From Siccirubricoccus phaeus (GTDB lineage Bacteria > Pseudomonadota > Alphaproteobacteria > Acetobacterales > Acetobacteraceae): a stretch of 64,000 nucleotides of DNA. The stretch spans positions 1-64,000 of the forward strand of contig NZ_SRXO01000012.1 in the NCBI RefSeq assembly GCF_008360935.1, in the 5' to 3' direction. Position numbers and translations under genes: made by a program. Below, one piece after another: positions 27,243 to 35,688 of this stretch (positions are counted from its first letter, which is position 1; each line of letters opens with the position of its first letter). The notes beneath the pieces are model-generated. The model was not told the DNA's origin, ran no database searches, and saw only the letters and a program-made list of their open reading frames with translations.

Positions 27243-27648
27243 CCTCCTGGGGCTTGGCCTCCTGGGGTTTAGCCTCCTGGGGCTGGGCCTGGCGGCCGCG
27301 CTGGGCGCGGCTGCCTGGTGGTGGTGGCGGCCACCCGGCGAGGCCGAGCTCGTGGCCCGCGCCATCACCGGCGGCGACCCGTCCCGCGCCCCGCCGCTGC
27401 TGCGCCGCTATGGCTGCGCCGGCTGCCATAGCATCCCCGGCGTGCCCGGCGCCGATGGTCAGGTGGGGCCGCCGCTGGGCGGGCTGCGCAGCCGCGTCTA
27501 CCTGGCCGGGGTGCTGCCCAACAGTGCGGAGAACCTGGTCGCCTGGCTGCGCGACCCGCGCGCCGTCTCCCCCCGCACCGCCATGCCGGCGGCCGGCCTG
27601 GGCGAGGCCGAGGCCCGGGACATCGCTGCTTACCTGTACCTGCGCTGA
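27229..27648 (+). CDS. Membrane-anchored monoheme cytochrome c
   Basis: A 139-residue protein. The N-terminal signal anchor is encoded by three near-identical 15-bp units (CCTCCTGGGGCTTGG-like, 27243-27290), giving the repeat LLGLGLLGFSLLGLGL. The heme site is CAGCH (63-67) in RRYGCAGCHSIPGV; PRTAMPAAGLGEAEARDIAAYL supplies the Met ligand. The start ATG follows GGGGAGGAC. It overlaps ctaG by 14 bp and closes the oxidase operon; a likely electron donor to the oxidase. Confidence 0.85.
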   Translation: MRRLSLLGLGLLGFSLLGLGLAAALGAAAWWWWRPPGEAELVARAITGGDPSRAPPLLRRYGCAGCHSIPGVPGADGQVGPPLGGLRSRVYLAGVLPNSAENLVAWLRDPRAVSPRTAMPAAGLGEAEARDIAAYLYLR

Positions 27649-27717
27649 GGCGGGGCGAGCGGCGATTCCGCAGCGCGGCAGCACCACCTGCCCTTGGCGG
27701 CCTGCGCCGGGCGCCAG

Positions 27718-27927
27718 CTACCCTTGGCCGGGCAGCGCCCCCGATTCGCGGCGCTCCAGCAGGGCGAGCCCGCCCAGCAGCAGCAGCCCGGCGCCGCAGG
27801 CGCCCCAGAAGGCGAGCATGGGCGGCACCCGTCCGGGGGCCATGGCGTCGCTCAGCAGCAGGGCGACGAGGGCGGTGATGAGGCAGAGGGCCCCGAAGAT
27901 GAGGCCGCAGGCGATGCGCTGGCGCAT
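27718..27927 (-). CDS. Small two-span membrane protein, hypothetical
   Basis: A 69-residue frame with two hydrophobic spans (IACGLIFGALCLITALVALL and MLAFWGACGAGLLLLGGLAL) and a charged C-terminus. An AGGGA ribosome site precedes the ATG. It is convergent with the oxidase operon and divergent from the gamma-glutamyltransferase gene. No family is recognised. Confidence 0.5.
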   Translation of the reverse strand: MRQRIACGLIFGALCLITALVALLLSDAMAPGRVPPMLAFWGACGAGLLLLGGLALLERRESGALPGQG

Positions 27928-28135
27928 GGCGGCGAATTCCCTGAGATGCTGGCGGCCAAGCCGGCCGGTACGCTGGAAATAACTCCACCCCCCTGGCGAT
28001 ATCGGGCCGGCGAGGCGGCGATTTCATGGCAGCGCACAGCGGCAGCCGGGGCGCTGCGCGACGGCCATTGCCGGCTCCGGCCTTCCCCTCCCTGCCGATC
28101 GGCGCAACCATGCGCGGACCGCAGGAGATACGCGC

Positions 28136-29704
28136 ATGATCGAGCACCTCACCCAGCACTGGCAGCTCCGCAAGCCGGAAGCGCGCGGCGCCGGCGGCAT
28201 CGTCGTCTCCCAGGTGAAGGCGGCGGCCGAGGCGGGGGCGGAGATGCTGCGCGCCGGCGGCACCGCGGCGGATGCGGCGGTGGCCACGGCCTTCGCCCTG
28301 GCCAGCCTGGAGCCGTGGAATTGCGGCCTCGGCGGCATCGGTTTCGCGCTGGCGATGAAGCCCGGCATGCAGGCTGCCGAGACCTTCGATTTCGGCCCGG
28401 TCGCGCCCGCCGGCCTGGACGCCTCCGCCTTTCCGCTGACCGGGCGGCTGAAGCAGGACCTGTTCTCCTGGCCGGAGGTGGAGGGGGACCGCAACATTCA
28501 CGGGCCGCTCTCCTTCGTCATCCCCTCCGCCGTCGCCGGCTGCGCGCTGCTGCACGAGAAGCACGGGCGGCTGCCGATCCGGGAGGTGCTGGCGCCGGCG
28601 GTGGCGCTGGCGAAGCGCGGCCTGCCGCAGGATTGGTACACCACGCTGAAGATCGCCGCCTCCGCCGCCGTGCTGCGGCTGTATGGCGAGAGCGCGCGGA
28701 TCTACCTGCCGAACGGGTTGCCGCCGACCACGCCCTATCAGGGCAAGCCGGGCTATCTGGTGCAGGGCAAGCTGCCGGCGACGCTGGAACGGCTGCAGCA
28801 GGCGGGGCTGCGCGATTTCTACGAGGGCGAGATCGCGGCGCAGCTCGTCGCCGATATGAAGGCGGTGGGCGGCGTCATCACCGCGGCGGACCTCAAGGGC
28901 TGCGCCGCCCGCGTGCTGCCGGCCATCGAGGCGCCCTGGCGCGGCCGCACCCTGATGCTCGCCAATGGGCTGACCGCGGCGCCGACCTTGCGGCGCGTGC
29001 TGGAAGGCATGGCGGATGCGCCCTATGGCGAGGCGCCCTCCGCCGCCTGGTACGGCAAGCTGGCGCAGGTGCTGCAGACCTCCTATGCGGAACGGCTGGC
29101 GGGGCTTGGCGATGCGGAGCCCCAAGGGGAGCCGCCTGGGGCGGATAGCTGCACCACCCACCTGACCGTCTGCGACAAGGACGGGATGATGGTGGCGATG
29201 ACCACCACGCTGCTCTCCTCCATGGGCTCGCGCGTGGTGCTGCCGGGCACCGGCGTGCTGATGAACAACGGCGTCATGTGGTTCGATCCGCAGCCGGGCA
29301 CGCCCAACGCCATCGCACCCGGCAAGCGGCCGCTGACCAATATGTGCCCGGTGATCGCCGCCAGCGGCGGCGCGCCGGAGATCGCCGGCGGCGCCTCGGG
29401 CGGGCGGCGGATCATGGCGGCGGTGTTCCAGCTTCTTACCTATGTGGCGGATTTCGGTATGGGGCTGGAGGAGGCAGCGCATTATCCGCGCATCGATGTC
29501 TCCGGGCCCAGCGGCATCACCGCCGACCAGCGCCTGGCACCGGAGGTGATCGCGGCGCTGGAGGCGGCGGGGCCGACCCAGAGGGTGGAACACGCGGTGC
29601 TGCCGCTGAACTTCGCCTGCCCGAACCTGATCCGGCGAGTGCCGGGCGGGGCGGTGGGGATCAGCGATGCGATGACGCCATGGAGCGGGGCGGTCGCAGC
29701 CTAG
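28136..29704 (+). CDS. Gamma-glutamyltransferase family protein
   Basis: A 522-residue Ntn-hydrolase. An N-terminal GGT domain (GIVVSQVKAAAEAGAEMLR, GGTAADAAVATAFALASLEP, NCGLGGIGFALAM) precedes the self-cleavage/catalytic site DSCTTHLTV, with Thr340 as the predicted nucleophile. SSMGSRVVLPGTGVLMNNGV and GKRPLTNMCPVI follow. No signal peptide, so cytoplasmic, unlike E. coli Ggt. Such paralogues cleave gamma-glutamyl or related amide compounds; the substrate is open. The TAG stop is formed by the start of repeat R3. Confidence 0.88.
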   Translation: MIEHLTQHWQLRKPEARGAGGIVVSQVKAAAEAGAEMLRAGGTAADAAVATAFALASLEPWNCGLGGIGFALAMKPGMQAAETFDFGPVAPAGLDASAFPLTGRLKQDLFSWPEVEGDRNIHGPLSFVIPSAVAGCALLHEKHGRLPIREVLAPAVALAKRGLPQDWYTTLKIAASAAVLRLYGESARIYLPNGLPPTTPYQGKPGYLVQGKLPATLERLQQAGLRDFYEGEIAAQLVADMKAVGGVITAADLKGCAARVLPAIEAPWRGRTLMLANGLTAAPTLRRVLEGMADAPYGEAPSAAWYGKLAQVLQTSYAERLAGLGDAEPQGEPPGADSCTTHLTVCDKDGMMVAMTTTLLSSMGSRVVLPGTGVLMNNGVMWFDPQPGTPNAIAPGKRPLTNMCPVIAASGGAPEIAGGASGGRRIMAAVFQLLTYVADFGMGLEEAAHYPRIDVSGPSGITADQRLAPEVIAALEAAGPTQRVEHAVLPLNFACPNLIRRVPGGAVGISDAMTPWSGAVAA

Positions 29705-29805
29705 AGCGTGATCGGTTGAGGTCGAATCGACCGAAACCGTGAACCACGCGACCGCACAATGAGCTAGAGCGGGGCGGGTGAGCGCAGCTCAACCGATCCC
29801 GCTAT
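29701..29805. repeat. Dispersed repeat R3, copy a
   Basis: It begins CTAGAGCGTGATCGGTTGAG and includes GAGCTAGAGCGGGGC; it aligns with 31187-31272. It supplies the stop codon of the preceding gene. The AGCTAGAGCGGG block is shared with R1, so the two are related. Confidence 0.65.
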
Positions 29806-29974
29806 AGGTGTCGAGGGAGGGCGCTGCCCTCCCCCGAGCCCCCACCCGCCAAGGGCCGAAAGGCCCTTGGAACCCTTGAGCTTTGCGGTTCGATCGACGG
29901 ATCCGAGACTCATGGTTTCCAAAGGCCCTTCAGCCTTTGGTAGGGGGAGCTTGAGGGGGACAAAGTCCCCCTCA
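29806..29974. repeat. Dispersed repeat R5, copy 2
   Basis: A composite of GC hairpins (GGAGGGCGCTGCCCTCC; AAGGGCCGAAAGGCCCTT; CCAAAGGCCCTTCAGCCTTTGG; GGGGGACAAAGTCCCCC) around a core at 29871-29920 (AACCCTTGAGCTTTGCGGTT onward). The core is shared with copies at 42.8 kb (same strand) and 49.7 and 5.2 kb (opposite orientation). It lies between two convergent genes. Confidence 0.8.
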
Positions 29975-29977
29975 ATG

Positions 29978-30979
29978 CTAGACGCCGTAATACTCCCGAT
30001 ACCACGCCACGAAGGCCGCGATGCCTTCCTCGATCCCCGTGCTCGGCCGGTAGCCGGTCAGCGCCGCCAGCAGGCTGCTGTCGGCCCAGGTCTTCAGCAC
30101 CTCGCCCTGCTGCATCGGCATCAGGTTGCGGATCGCCTCGCGCCCCGCCGCCCGCTCGATGGCCGCGATGAAGTCCAATAGCTGCACCGGCTGCGCGTTG
30201 CCGATGTTCACCACGCGGAAGGGCGCCACGGGGCTGAGGCTGTCGATCTCCGCGACCGGCTTCCCCTGCTCCGGCACGCAGTCGATCAGCTTCTCGATCG
30301 CCTGCACCAGATCCGCCACATAGGTGAAATCGCGTTCCATCTGGCCGTGATTGTAGATGTCGATCGGCCGGCCGTTCAGGATGGCGTCGGTGAATTTGAA
30401 GAAGGCCATGTCCGGCCTGCCCCACGGCCCATAGACCGTGAAGAAGCGGAACATCGTCACCGGCTGCCGCCAGAGATGCGCATAGCAATGGCCGACATGC
30501 TCGGTGGCCAGCTTCGTCGCGGCGTAGATGTTCAGCGGCGTCGCCACCGCATCCGTCTCGCGGAAGGGCATTTTTTCATTCGCGCCATAGGCGGAGCTAG
30601 TGGAGGCCATCAGCAGGTGCCGCACCTTCTGGTGCCGCAGCGCCTCCACCAGCGTCGAGGTCGCCACCAGGTTGTTGTGGACATAGCTCTCCGGGTGTTC
30701 CAGCGCGTAGCGCACCCCCGCCTGGGCGGCGAGGTGCACCACCACCTCCGGCGCCTCCGCCCGCAGCAGCGCGCGCAGCCGCCCATCCTCGCAGAGGTCG
30801 AATTCATGGCGGGCGAAGCCGGGCTCGGCCGCCAACAGCGCGTGCCGGGCCTCCTTCAGCCGCACATCGTAATAGGGCACCATGGCATCCACCCCGGCCA
30901 CCCGATGCCCGGCGGCGAGCAGCCGGCGGCAGAGGTGGAAGCCGATGAAGCCGGCGCTGCCGGTGACCAGGACCTTCAT
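29978..30979 (-). CDS. UDP-glucuronate 4-epimerase-like NAD-dependent epimerase
   Basis: A 333-residue extended SDR. NAD motif TGSAGFIGFHL (7-17), MASTSSAYGANEKMPF, and catalytic YAATK (Tyr152, Lys156). FRFFTVYGPWGRPDMAFFKF and NHGQMERDFTYVADLVQAI are characteristic of UDP-glucuronate 4-epimerases that make UDP-galacturonate for surface polysaccharide. The start is the MKVLVTG ATG; a longer frame exists without similarity. It is transcribed toward the gamma-glutamyltransferase gene and away from the dehydrogenase at 31.5 kb. Confidence 0.88.
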   Translation of the reverse strand: MKVLVTGSAGFIGFHLCRRLLAAGHRVAGVDAMVPYYDVRLKEARHALLAAEPGFARHEFDLCEDGRLRALLRAEAPEVVVHLAAQAGVRYALEHPESYVHNNLVATSTLVEALRHQKVRHLLMASTSSAYGANEKMPFRETDAVATPLNIYAATKLATEHVGHCYAHLWRQPVTMFRFFTVYGPWGRPDMAFFKFTDAILNGRPIDIYNHGQMERDFTYVADLVQAIEKLIDCVPEQGKPVAEIDSLSPVAPFRVVNIGNAQPVQLLDFIAAIERAAGREAIRNLMPMQQGEVLKTWADSSLLAALTGYRPSTGIEEGIAAFVAWYREYYGV

Positions 30980-31475
30980 CCCACGCGCTCCCTTGCCCGC
31001 CTCTCCTAGAGCAATCCGCGCTCGGGCGAAATCACCCCCGCGGCTGGCCTGTTCTGGAAAATACAATGGACAGAGCGGTTTATCCGCCGATCGGTACGAC
31101 ACCGCACGCCGAAATTCGCCCATCCGGCCAGGAGGAAAGCCGCCGCACCCTTCGCCGACGCGCCTCGCCCGCGCCTTCGACCTGCCAGAGCGTGGCCGCT
31201 TGAGGTGGAATCACCGAGAAGCGTGAGTCGCGCGATCGAACAAGGACCTGGAACGGGGTGCGTGAGCGAAAACCCATGACGCTCCGACACCGCCCGGGCA
31301 CCCCGTTCGGCCGGGCCTGCCATCCGGTGTGGCCGCCGCGGTGGGGGACTTCCCGGCGGCCCCCGCCCCCTTCCCCGGGCGAGAGGCGGCGCTGGAATCA
31401 GCCATCCCGCGTAGGTTGTTTCGCTAATACCATTTCTGGTTGACTTCCTAGGAACGATAGCGGAATGCTCATCGC
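30980..31475. other. Divergent intergenic region with an AT-rich patch
   Basis: About 500 bp between two nucleotide-sugar genes transcribed apart. It holds one R3 repeat and, at 31405-31460, a distinctly AT-richer patch (TTGTTTCGCTAATACCATTT) just upstream of the dehydrogenase that probably contains its promoter. The -35/-10 spacing could not be fixed. Confidence 0.4.
31187..31272. repeat. Dispersed repeat R3, copy b
   Basis: CAGAGCGTGGCCGCTTGAGG through GGGGTGCGTGAGCGAAAACC aligns with 29701-29805 at roughly three of four positions. It sits between divergent genes. Confidence 0.55.
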
Positions 31476-32864
31476 ATGCCGGATACGATACTCCCGCAGA
31501 TTGACTCGGCTCCGCCCGGTACCCGCGCTGCAGCTTTTTGGGACGGGCTGGCGGAACGCTTCGAGGCGCGGGATGCGCGGATTGCCGTCATGGGGCTCGG
31601 CTATGTCGGCCTGCCCCTGGCCCTGGCCCTGGCAGAGGCCGGCTTCGCCACCACCGGCTTTGATACGGATGCGCAGAAGCTCAGCCGCCTCGCCACCGGG
31701 GAAAGCACGCTGCGCCAGGTGAAGCGGGAGAAGGTGCAGCAGGCAGTGCGGTCCGGCCGGCTGGCCGTCACCGGCCACTGGTCCGGCCTGGCGGAAGCCG
31801 ACGCCATCCTGATCTGCGTACCGACGCCGCTCGGCCGCCACCGGGAACCGGACCTTTCGGCGGTGGAAGCCGCGGCACGGCGCATTGCTGCCCATCTCCG
31901 CCCCGGCCAGCTCATCGTGCTGGAATCCACCACCTGGCCCGGCACGACGCAGGAAGTGGTGCGGCCGATCCTGGAAAGCTCCGGCCTCGCCTGCGGCCGC
32001 GACTTCGCCCTGGCCTATTCGCCGGAACGCGAGGACCCCGGCAACTGCCATTATGACACGGCCAGCATCCCCCGCGTGGTCGGCGGCGTCGACGCGCACT
32101 CCCAGCGCCTGGCCCTTGCCCTCTACGGCGCGGTGATGCAGCGCGTCGTCCCCGTCTCCTCCCCCCGGACCGCTGAGGCGGTGAAGCTGACGGAGAACAT
32201 CTTCCGCGCCGTCAACATCGCTTTGGTGAACGAGCTGAAGCAGGTCTACGCCAGCATGGGCATCGATGTGTGGGAGGTGATCGAGGCCGCCAGCAGCAAG
32301 CCCTTCGGCTACATGCCCTTCTGGCCCGGCCCGGGCCTCGGCGGCCACTGCATCCCGGTCGATCCCTTCTACCTCGCCTGGAAGGCCAAGGCGCAGGGCG
32401 TGCCCACCCGCTTCGTGGAGCTGGCGGGCGAGATCAACACCGCCATGCCGCATTACGTGCTGGAAGGGCTGGTGCGCGGGCTGGATGACAGCCAGGGGCG
32501 CGGGTTGCGCAACAGCCGCATCCTGGTGCTCGGCGTCGGCTACAAGCCGAATCTGGAAGACGTGCGGGAAAGCCCGGCGTTGCGGCTGATGGAGCTGGTC
32601 GAGCAGCGCGGCGGCGTCGCCGCCTATCACGACCCGCTGGTGCCCGCTTTGCCCGCCGAGTTGCCGGAGCATCCGAGCCTTGCCGGAAGGCGCTCCATGC
32701 AGTTGAGCGATGCGGCGCTGGAAGCCTGCCATGGCGTGCTGATCGCCACCGACCATGATGCGGTGGATTATGCCCGCATCGCCCGGCTGGCACCGCTCGT
32801 GGTGGATACCCGCAATGCCTGCGCCCGGCGCGGCGTCACCGGGCAGTACATCGTCAAGGCATAA
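31476..32864 (+). CDS. UDP-N-acetylhexosamine dehydrogenase-like (WbpA/TviB type)
   Basis: A 462-residue nucleotide-sugar 6-dehydrogenase. NAD motif VMGLGYVGLPLALALAEAGF (residues about 38-57); CVPTPLGRHREPDL; STTWPGTTQEVVRP; AYSPEREDPGN; NIFRAVNIALVNEL; and the nucleophile Cys292 in GPGLGGHCIPVDPFYL. The SPERxDPGN and GGHCIPVDP patterns fit UDP-GlcNAc/GalNAc or UDP-glucose dehydrogenases of capsule and O-antigen loci. It oxidises the C6 hydroxyl to a uronic acid, and lies near an epimerase and the capsule exporter. Confidence 0.9.
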   Translation: MPDTILPQIDSAPPGTRAAAFWDGLAERFEARDARIAVMGLGYVGLPLALALAEAGFATTGFDTDAQKLSRLATGESTLRQVKREKVQQAVRSGRLAVTGHWSGLAEADAILICVPTPLGRHREPDLSAVEAAARRIAAHLRPGQLIVLESTTWPGTTQEVVRPILESSGLACGRDFALAYSPEREDPGNCHYDTASIPRVVGGVDAHSQRLALALYGAVMQRVVPVSSPRTAEAVKLTENIFRAVNIALVNELKQVYASMGIDVWEVIEAASSKPFGYMPFWPGPGLGGHCIPVDPFYLAWKAKAQGVPTRFVELAGEINTAMPHYVLEGLVRGLDDSQGRGLRNSRILVLGVGYKPNLEDVRESPALRLMELVEQRGGVAAYHDPLVPALPAELPEHPSLAGRRSMQLSDAALEACHGVLIATDHDAVDYARIARLAPLVVDTRNACARRGVTGQYIVKA

Positions 32865-32895
32865 TCCCCGCAACGTCGCTTCGCGCCGTTGCGGG

Positions 32896-33025
32896 GGCCC
32901 CGGGTTTCGCCCCAGACGGGCGCTGCGCGCCGTCGTGGGGCCCATCCGGGCCCTGCGGCCCGGCGCCTCGCACAGCCTGTCGCGGCAAAGCCGCGCCAGG
33001 GCGACGGGTGGTCCGGGGTTGTCGC
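32896..33025. repeat. Dispersed repeat R4, copy b (inverted)
   Basis: The reverse complement matches 7290-7405; the strongest block is 32962-33008, with the stem CGCGGCAAAGCCGCG next to GGCGCCTCGCACAGCCTG. It fills the gap between the dehydrogenase gene and the convergent TRAP protein gene. Confidence 0.65.
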
Positions 33026-33048
33026 GTGGCGCGGAGCGCCCGGCGGAC

Positions 33049-34128
33049 TCAGCGACGCTGGGCGGCCTGGGCGAGGAAATTGTCGAAGCTCAGCTCCGCC
33101 ACGCGGAACCAGGCGCGCATGTCGTCGCGCGCCTTGGCCCAGCCTTCGTGGATCTTCCTGAACTCAGGGCTGCTGGTGGCCAGCTCCTGCTCCACCGCCA
33201 TCGCCTCGCGGTAGCAGGCCTCCATCACCTCGCGCGGGAAGGGGCGGAGCTGGGTGCCGGAAGCGAGGATCCGGCGCAGCGCATCCGGGCTGCGCATGTC
33301 GTAGCGGCCGACCATCCAGTGCGTCGCCTCGGCGGCGGCGGTGCGGATGGCCGCCTGGTAGCTCTTCGGCAGCGCCGCCCATTGCTGCTGGTTGACGAAG
33401 AGATAGGTGTTCGCCGCCCCCTCCCACCAGGCCGGGTAGTAGTAGTACTGCGCCACCTTGTGGAAGCCGAGCCGCTCATCGTCATAGGGGCCGAGCCATT
33501 CCACCGCGTCGATCGTGCCGCGCTCCAGCGCCGGGTAGAGATCGCCGCCGGCGAGCTGCTGCGGCACGCCGCCGAGGCGGGAGAGCACGGTGCCGCCAAG
33601 GCCGGCGATGCGCATCTTCAGCCCCTTCAGATCCTCGACCGAGCGGATCTCCTTGCGATACCAGCCGCCCATCTGGGCGCCGGTGGTCCCCAGCGGCAGG
33701 CCCTTCACATTGTACTGGCGGAACAGCTCGTCCATCGCCTCGATCCCGCCGCCCTCATACATCCAGGCATTCTGCTGGCGGGTGTTGAGGCCGAAGGGCA
33801 GGCCGGTGGCGAAGGCGAAGGCCGGGTTCTTGCCGGTGTAGAAGCTCGCCGTGGTGTGGCAGGCCTCCACCGTGCCGGCCTGCACCGCATCCAGCGCCTG
33901 CAGCGGCGGCACGATCTCGCCCGGGTTGAAGACGCGGATCTGGAAGCGGTCGTCCGTCAGCTCGGCGACGGTGCGGGCGAAGAGCGGGCCGGCGCCATGG
34001 ATGGCATCGAGGCTGCTGGGATAGCTGCTGGTCAGCCGCCAGCGCAGCGCCGGGGCCTGGGCATACACCACGGCAGGGGCGGCCAGCGGCGCGGCTGCCG
34101 CAAGGCCGAGCAGGGAACGGCGGGACAT
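33049..34128 (-). CDS. TRAP transporter substrate-binding protein (DctP family)
   Basis: A 359-residue periplasmic protein. Signal MSRRSLLGLAAAAPLAAPAVVYAQ has a twin-arginine start. The DctP fold shows RWRLTSSYPSSLDAIHGAG, AGTVEACHTTASFYTGKNPA, FATGLPFGLNTRQQNAWMYE, DLKGLKMRIAGLGG with the carboxylate-binding arginine, and TIDAVEWLGPYDD. The latter resembles the binding proteins for 2-oxo acids and mannitol-like ligands. No DctQ/DctM membrane genes are adjacent. Confidence 0.9.
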   Translation of the reverse strand: MSRRSLLGLAAAAPLAAPAVVYAQAPALRWRLTSSYPSSLDAIHGAGPLFARTVAELTDDRFQIRVFNPGEIVPPLQALDAVQAGTVEACHTTASFYTGKNPAFAFATGLPFGLNTRQQNAWMYEGGGIEAMDELFRQYNVKGLPLGTTGAQMGGWYRKEIRSVEDLKGLKMRIAGLGGTVLSRLGGVPQQLAGGDLYPALERGTIDAVEWLGPYDDERLGFHKVAQYYYYPAWWEGAANTYLFVNQQQWAALPKSYQAAIRTAAAEATHWMVGRYDMRSPDALRRILASGTQLRPFPREVMEACYREAMAVEQELATSSPEFRKIHEGWAKARDDMRAWFRVAELSFDNFLAQAAQRR

Positions 34129-34206
34129 GGGCGCTTCCTCCGGCGAATCGATCGGGCGCGGGAGGAACCACGGAATGGCGCCGGGGAAAAGGCGAGAAGG
34201 GCTGAC

Positions 34207-34554
34207 CTACCTGTTGTACCAGGCGCGCTCGGAAGGGGTGGAGCGGCGGTTCTGGATGCGGTCCGCCGCCCAGCCATCGCCGTTCCGCCAAGCCTGGCAG
34301 GCAGCGTATTCGGTATAGGGGCAACGCGGGCCGGAACGGGCCGGGGCGCTCGGCGTATTCGCCCAATTGCGCAGCGCCGGGCCGAAGATGCCGCCGAAGC
34401 CGAGGCCCTGCGTCATGAGCTGACGGCGGAAGGCGGCCTCGCGCTGCCGGCCTTCCTCGGACTGAACCTGCACCTGCCGGATGTCCGGCGCGGTGCCGGC
34501 GGCGGGGGGCGAAAGGGCAAGGCCGGCAAGGAGCAGGAGCATATCCGCGGGCAT
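34207..34554 (-). CDS. Small exported hypothetical protein
   Basis: A 115-residue protein with a signal peptide (MPADMLLLLAGLALSPPAAG). The mature part has GFGGIFGPALRNWANTP and a Cys pair in RCPYTEYAACQAWRNGD, suggesting a disulphide in the periplasm. The start could also be 42 bp further upstream. It follows the TRAP protein gene's start region on the same strand. No family is recognised. Confidence 0.6.
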   Translation of the reverse strand: MPADMLLLLAGLALSPPAAGTAPDIRQVQVQSEEGRQREAAFRRQLMTQGLGFGGIFGPALRNWANTPSAPARSGPRCPYTEYAACQAWRNGDGWAADRIQNRRSTPSERAWYNR

Positions 34555-34902
34555 GGCACGGATCCTTCGGGCCGCCGGATGCGGCCGGCGCAGCATGCGG
34601 AAAGAGGCCGCAACGAAACAAGCACCGTCCCGGCTGGAAGCGCACTCTTTCTGTCACAAGCCTGCGATGGCGGCTCCGCCATGAGATGGAGACTTTGCCC
34701 CCGATGTCCCCGGCGAAGGGCGCTGTTCTCGGACTCCCGCGGGGCCGTGGAAGGCTGTGCCTTCGAACCTCCCCGCCCCCCGCCGGGACTCGGCAGGCGA
34801 ATCATCGGGTCTGAAACTCGGACCAGGGTCCGGGGGGTGGTCCACCCCCCGGCGGGGGTGCAGGGGCAGCGCCCCTGCCGGGATCCGTGGCGAAGCCCCC
34901 GC
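34555..34902. other. Intergenic region with repeat and hairpins
   Basis: About 350 bp without a gene. It holds a hairpin near 34668-34684 (ATGGCGGCTCCGCCAT) and an R5 repeat at 34801-34886. The interval is upstream of the small exported protein and downstream of the SDR gene, both on the minus strand. Confidence 0.45.
34801..34886. repeat. Dispersed repeat R5, copy 3 (partial)
   Basis: GGTCTGAAACTCGGACCAGG at 34808 onward matches, inverted, the start of R5 copy 1 at 5.2 kb. It is followed by palindromes GGGGGGTGGTCCACCCCCC and CAGGGGCAGCGCCCCTG. Confidence 0.6.
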
Positions 34903-35688
34903 CTATTCCGGCGCGATCCGGAACCGCCCCAGCCGGATCAGCGCATCCGCCGCCGGCGCCGGCAGCAGCGCCAGGCCCCGCAGCAGCGCGCCCAGCGCCC
35001 AGGGCGTCACCACCCGCCCCTGCCCGGCCCGCAGCGCGCGCAGCAGGCGCGCCGCCATCGCCTCCACCCCCACCTCCAGCGGGTGGGCGCCGAGGTAGCG
35101 CGCGCTCATCCCGCTTGCGAAGAAGCCCGGCGCCGCCACCAGCACGCGCAGCCCGGCCGGGCCATGCGCCGCCCGCAGCGCCTCGCCATAGGCCCAGAGC
35201 CCGGCCTTGCTGGCGGAATAGGCCGGGCTGTCCGGCAGGCCGAGGAACCCTGCCACCGAGCCGACCAGCAGGATGCGCCCCTCGCCCCGCGTCAGCAGGC
35301 GGGGCAGCATGGGCTGCACCAGATGGATGGCGCCCAGCAGGTTCACCGCCACCACCTGCGCCGCCGCCTCCGGGCTTTCCGGCGCGCCGTCCGGCGTGGT
35401 GCCGGCGCTGATGCCGGCATTGGCGATGAGCGTGTCGATCGCCCGCTCCGCCTCCCAGGCGGCCAGCAGCGCTGCCATGCCCGCGGCGTCGGCCACGTCC
35501 TGCGGGCGGGTCGCGACCTCGGCGCCGCGCGCCTGACAGGCGGCGGCCGTCGCCTGCAGCCCGGCCTCGCTGCGGGCGATCAGCGAAAGCCGCCGCCCCG
35601 GCGCTGCCATCTGCCGCGCCAGCGCGGCGCCCAGGCCGCGGGAAGCGCCGGTGATCACCGCATGGCGAATCGGGCCCTGGCGGCTCAC
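34903..35688 (-). CDS. SDR family oxidoreductase
   Basis: A 261-residue classical short-chain dehydrogenase. TGASRGLGAALARQMA (residues about 12-27), NAGIS, LLVGSVAGFLGLPDSPAYSA with the catalytic Ser, and YSASK with Tyr/Lys. The chosen GTG (VSRQGP) overlaps the KpsC-like stop codon as GTGA; a start 12 bp further up is possible. Its coupling to a capsule gene suggests a role in polysaccharide or its lipid anchor, but the substrate is unknown. Confidence 0.85.
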   Translation of the reverse strand: MSRQGPIRHAVITGASRGLGAALARQMAAPGRRLSLIARSEAGLQATAAACQARGAEVATRPQDVADAAGMAALLAAWEAERAIDTLIANAGISAGTTPDGAPESPEAAAQVVAVNLLGAIHLVQPMLPRLLTRGEGRILLVGSVAGFLGLPDSPAYSASKAGLWAYGEALRAAHGPAGLRVLVAAPGFFASGMSARYLGAHPLEVGVEAMAARLLRALRAGQGRVVTPWALGALLRGLALLPAPAADALIRLGRFRIAPE

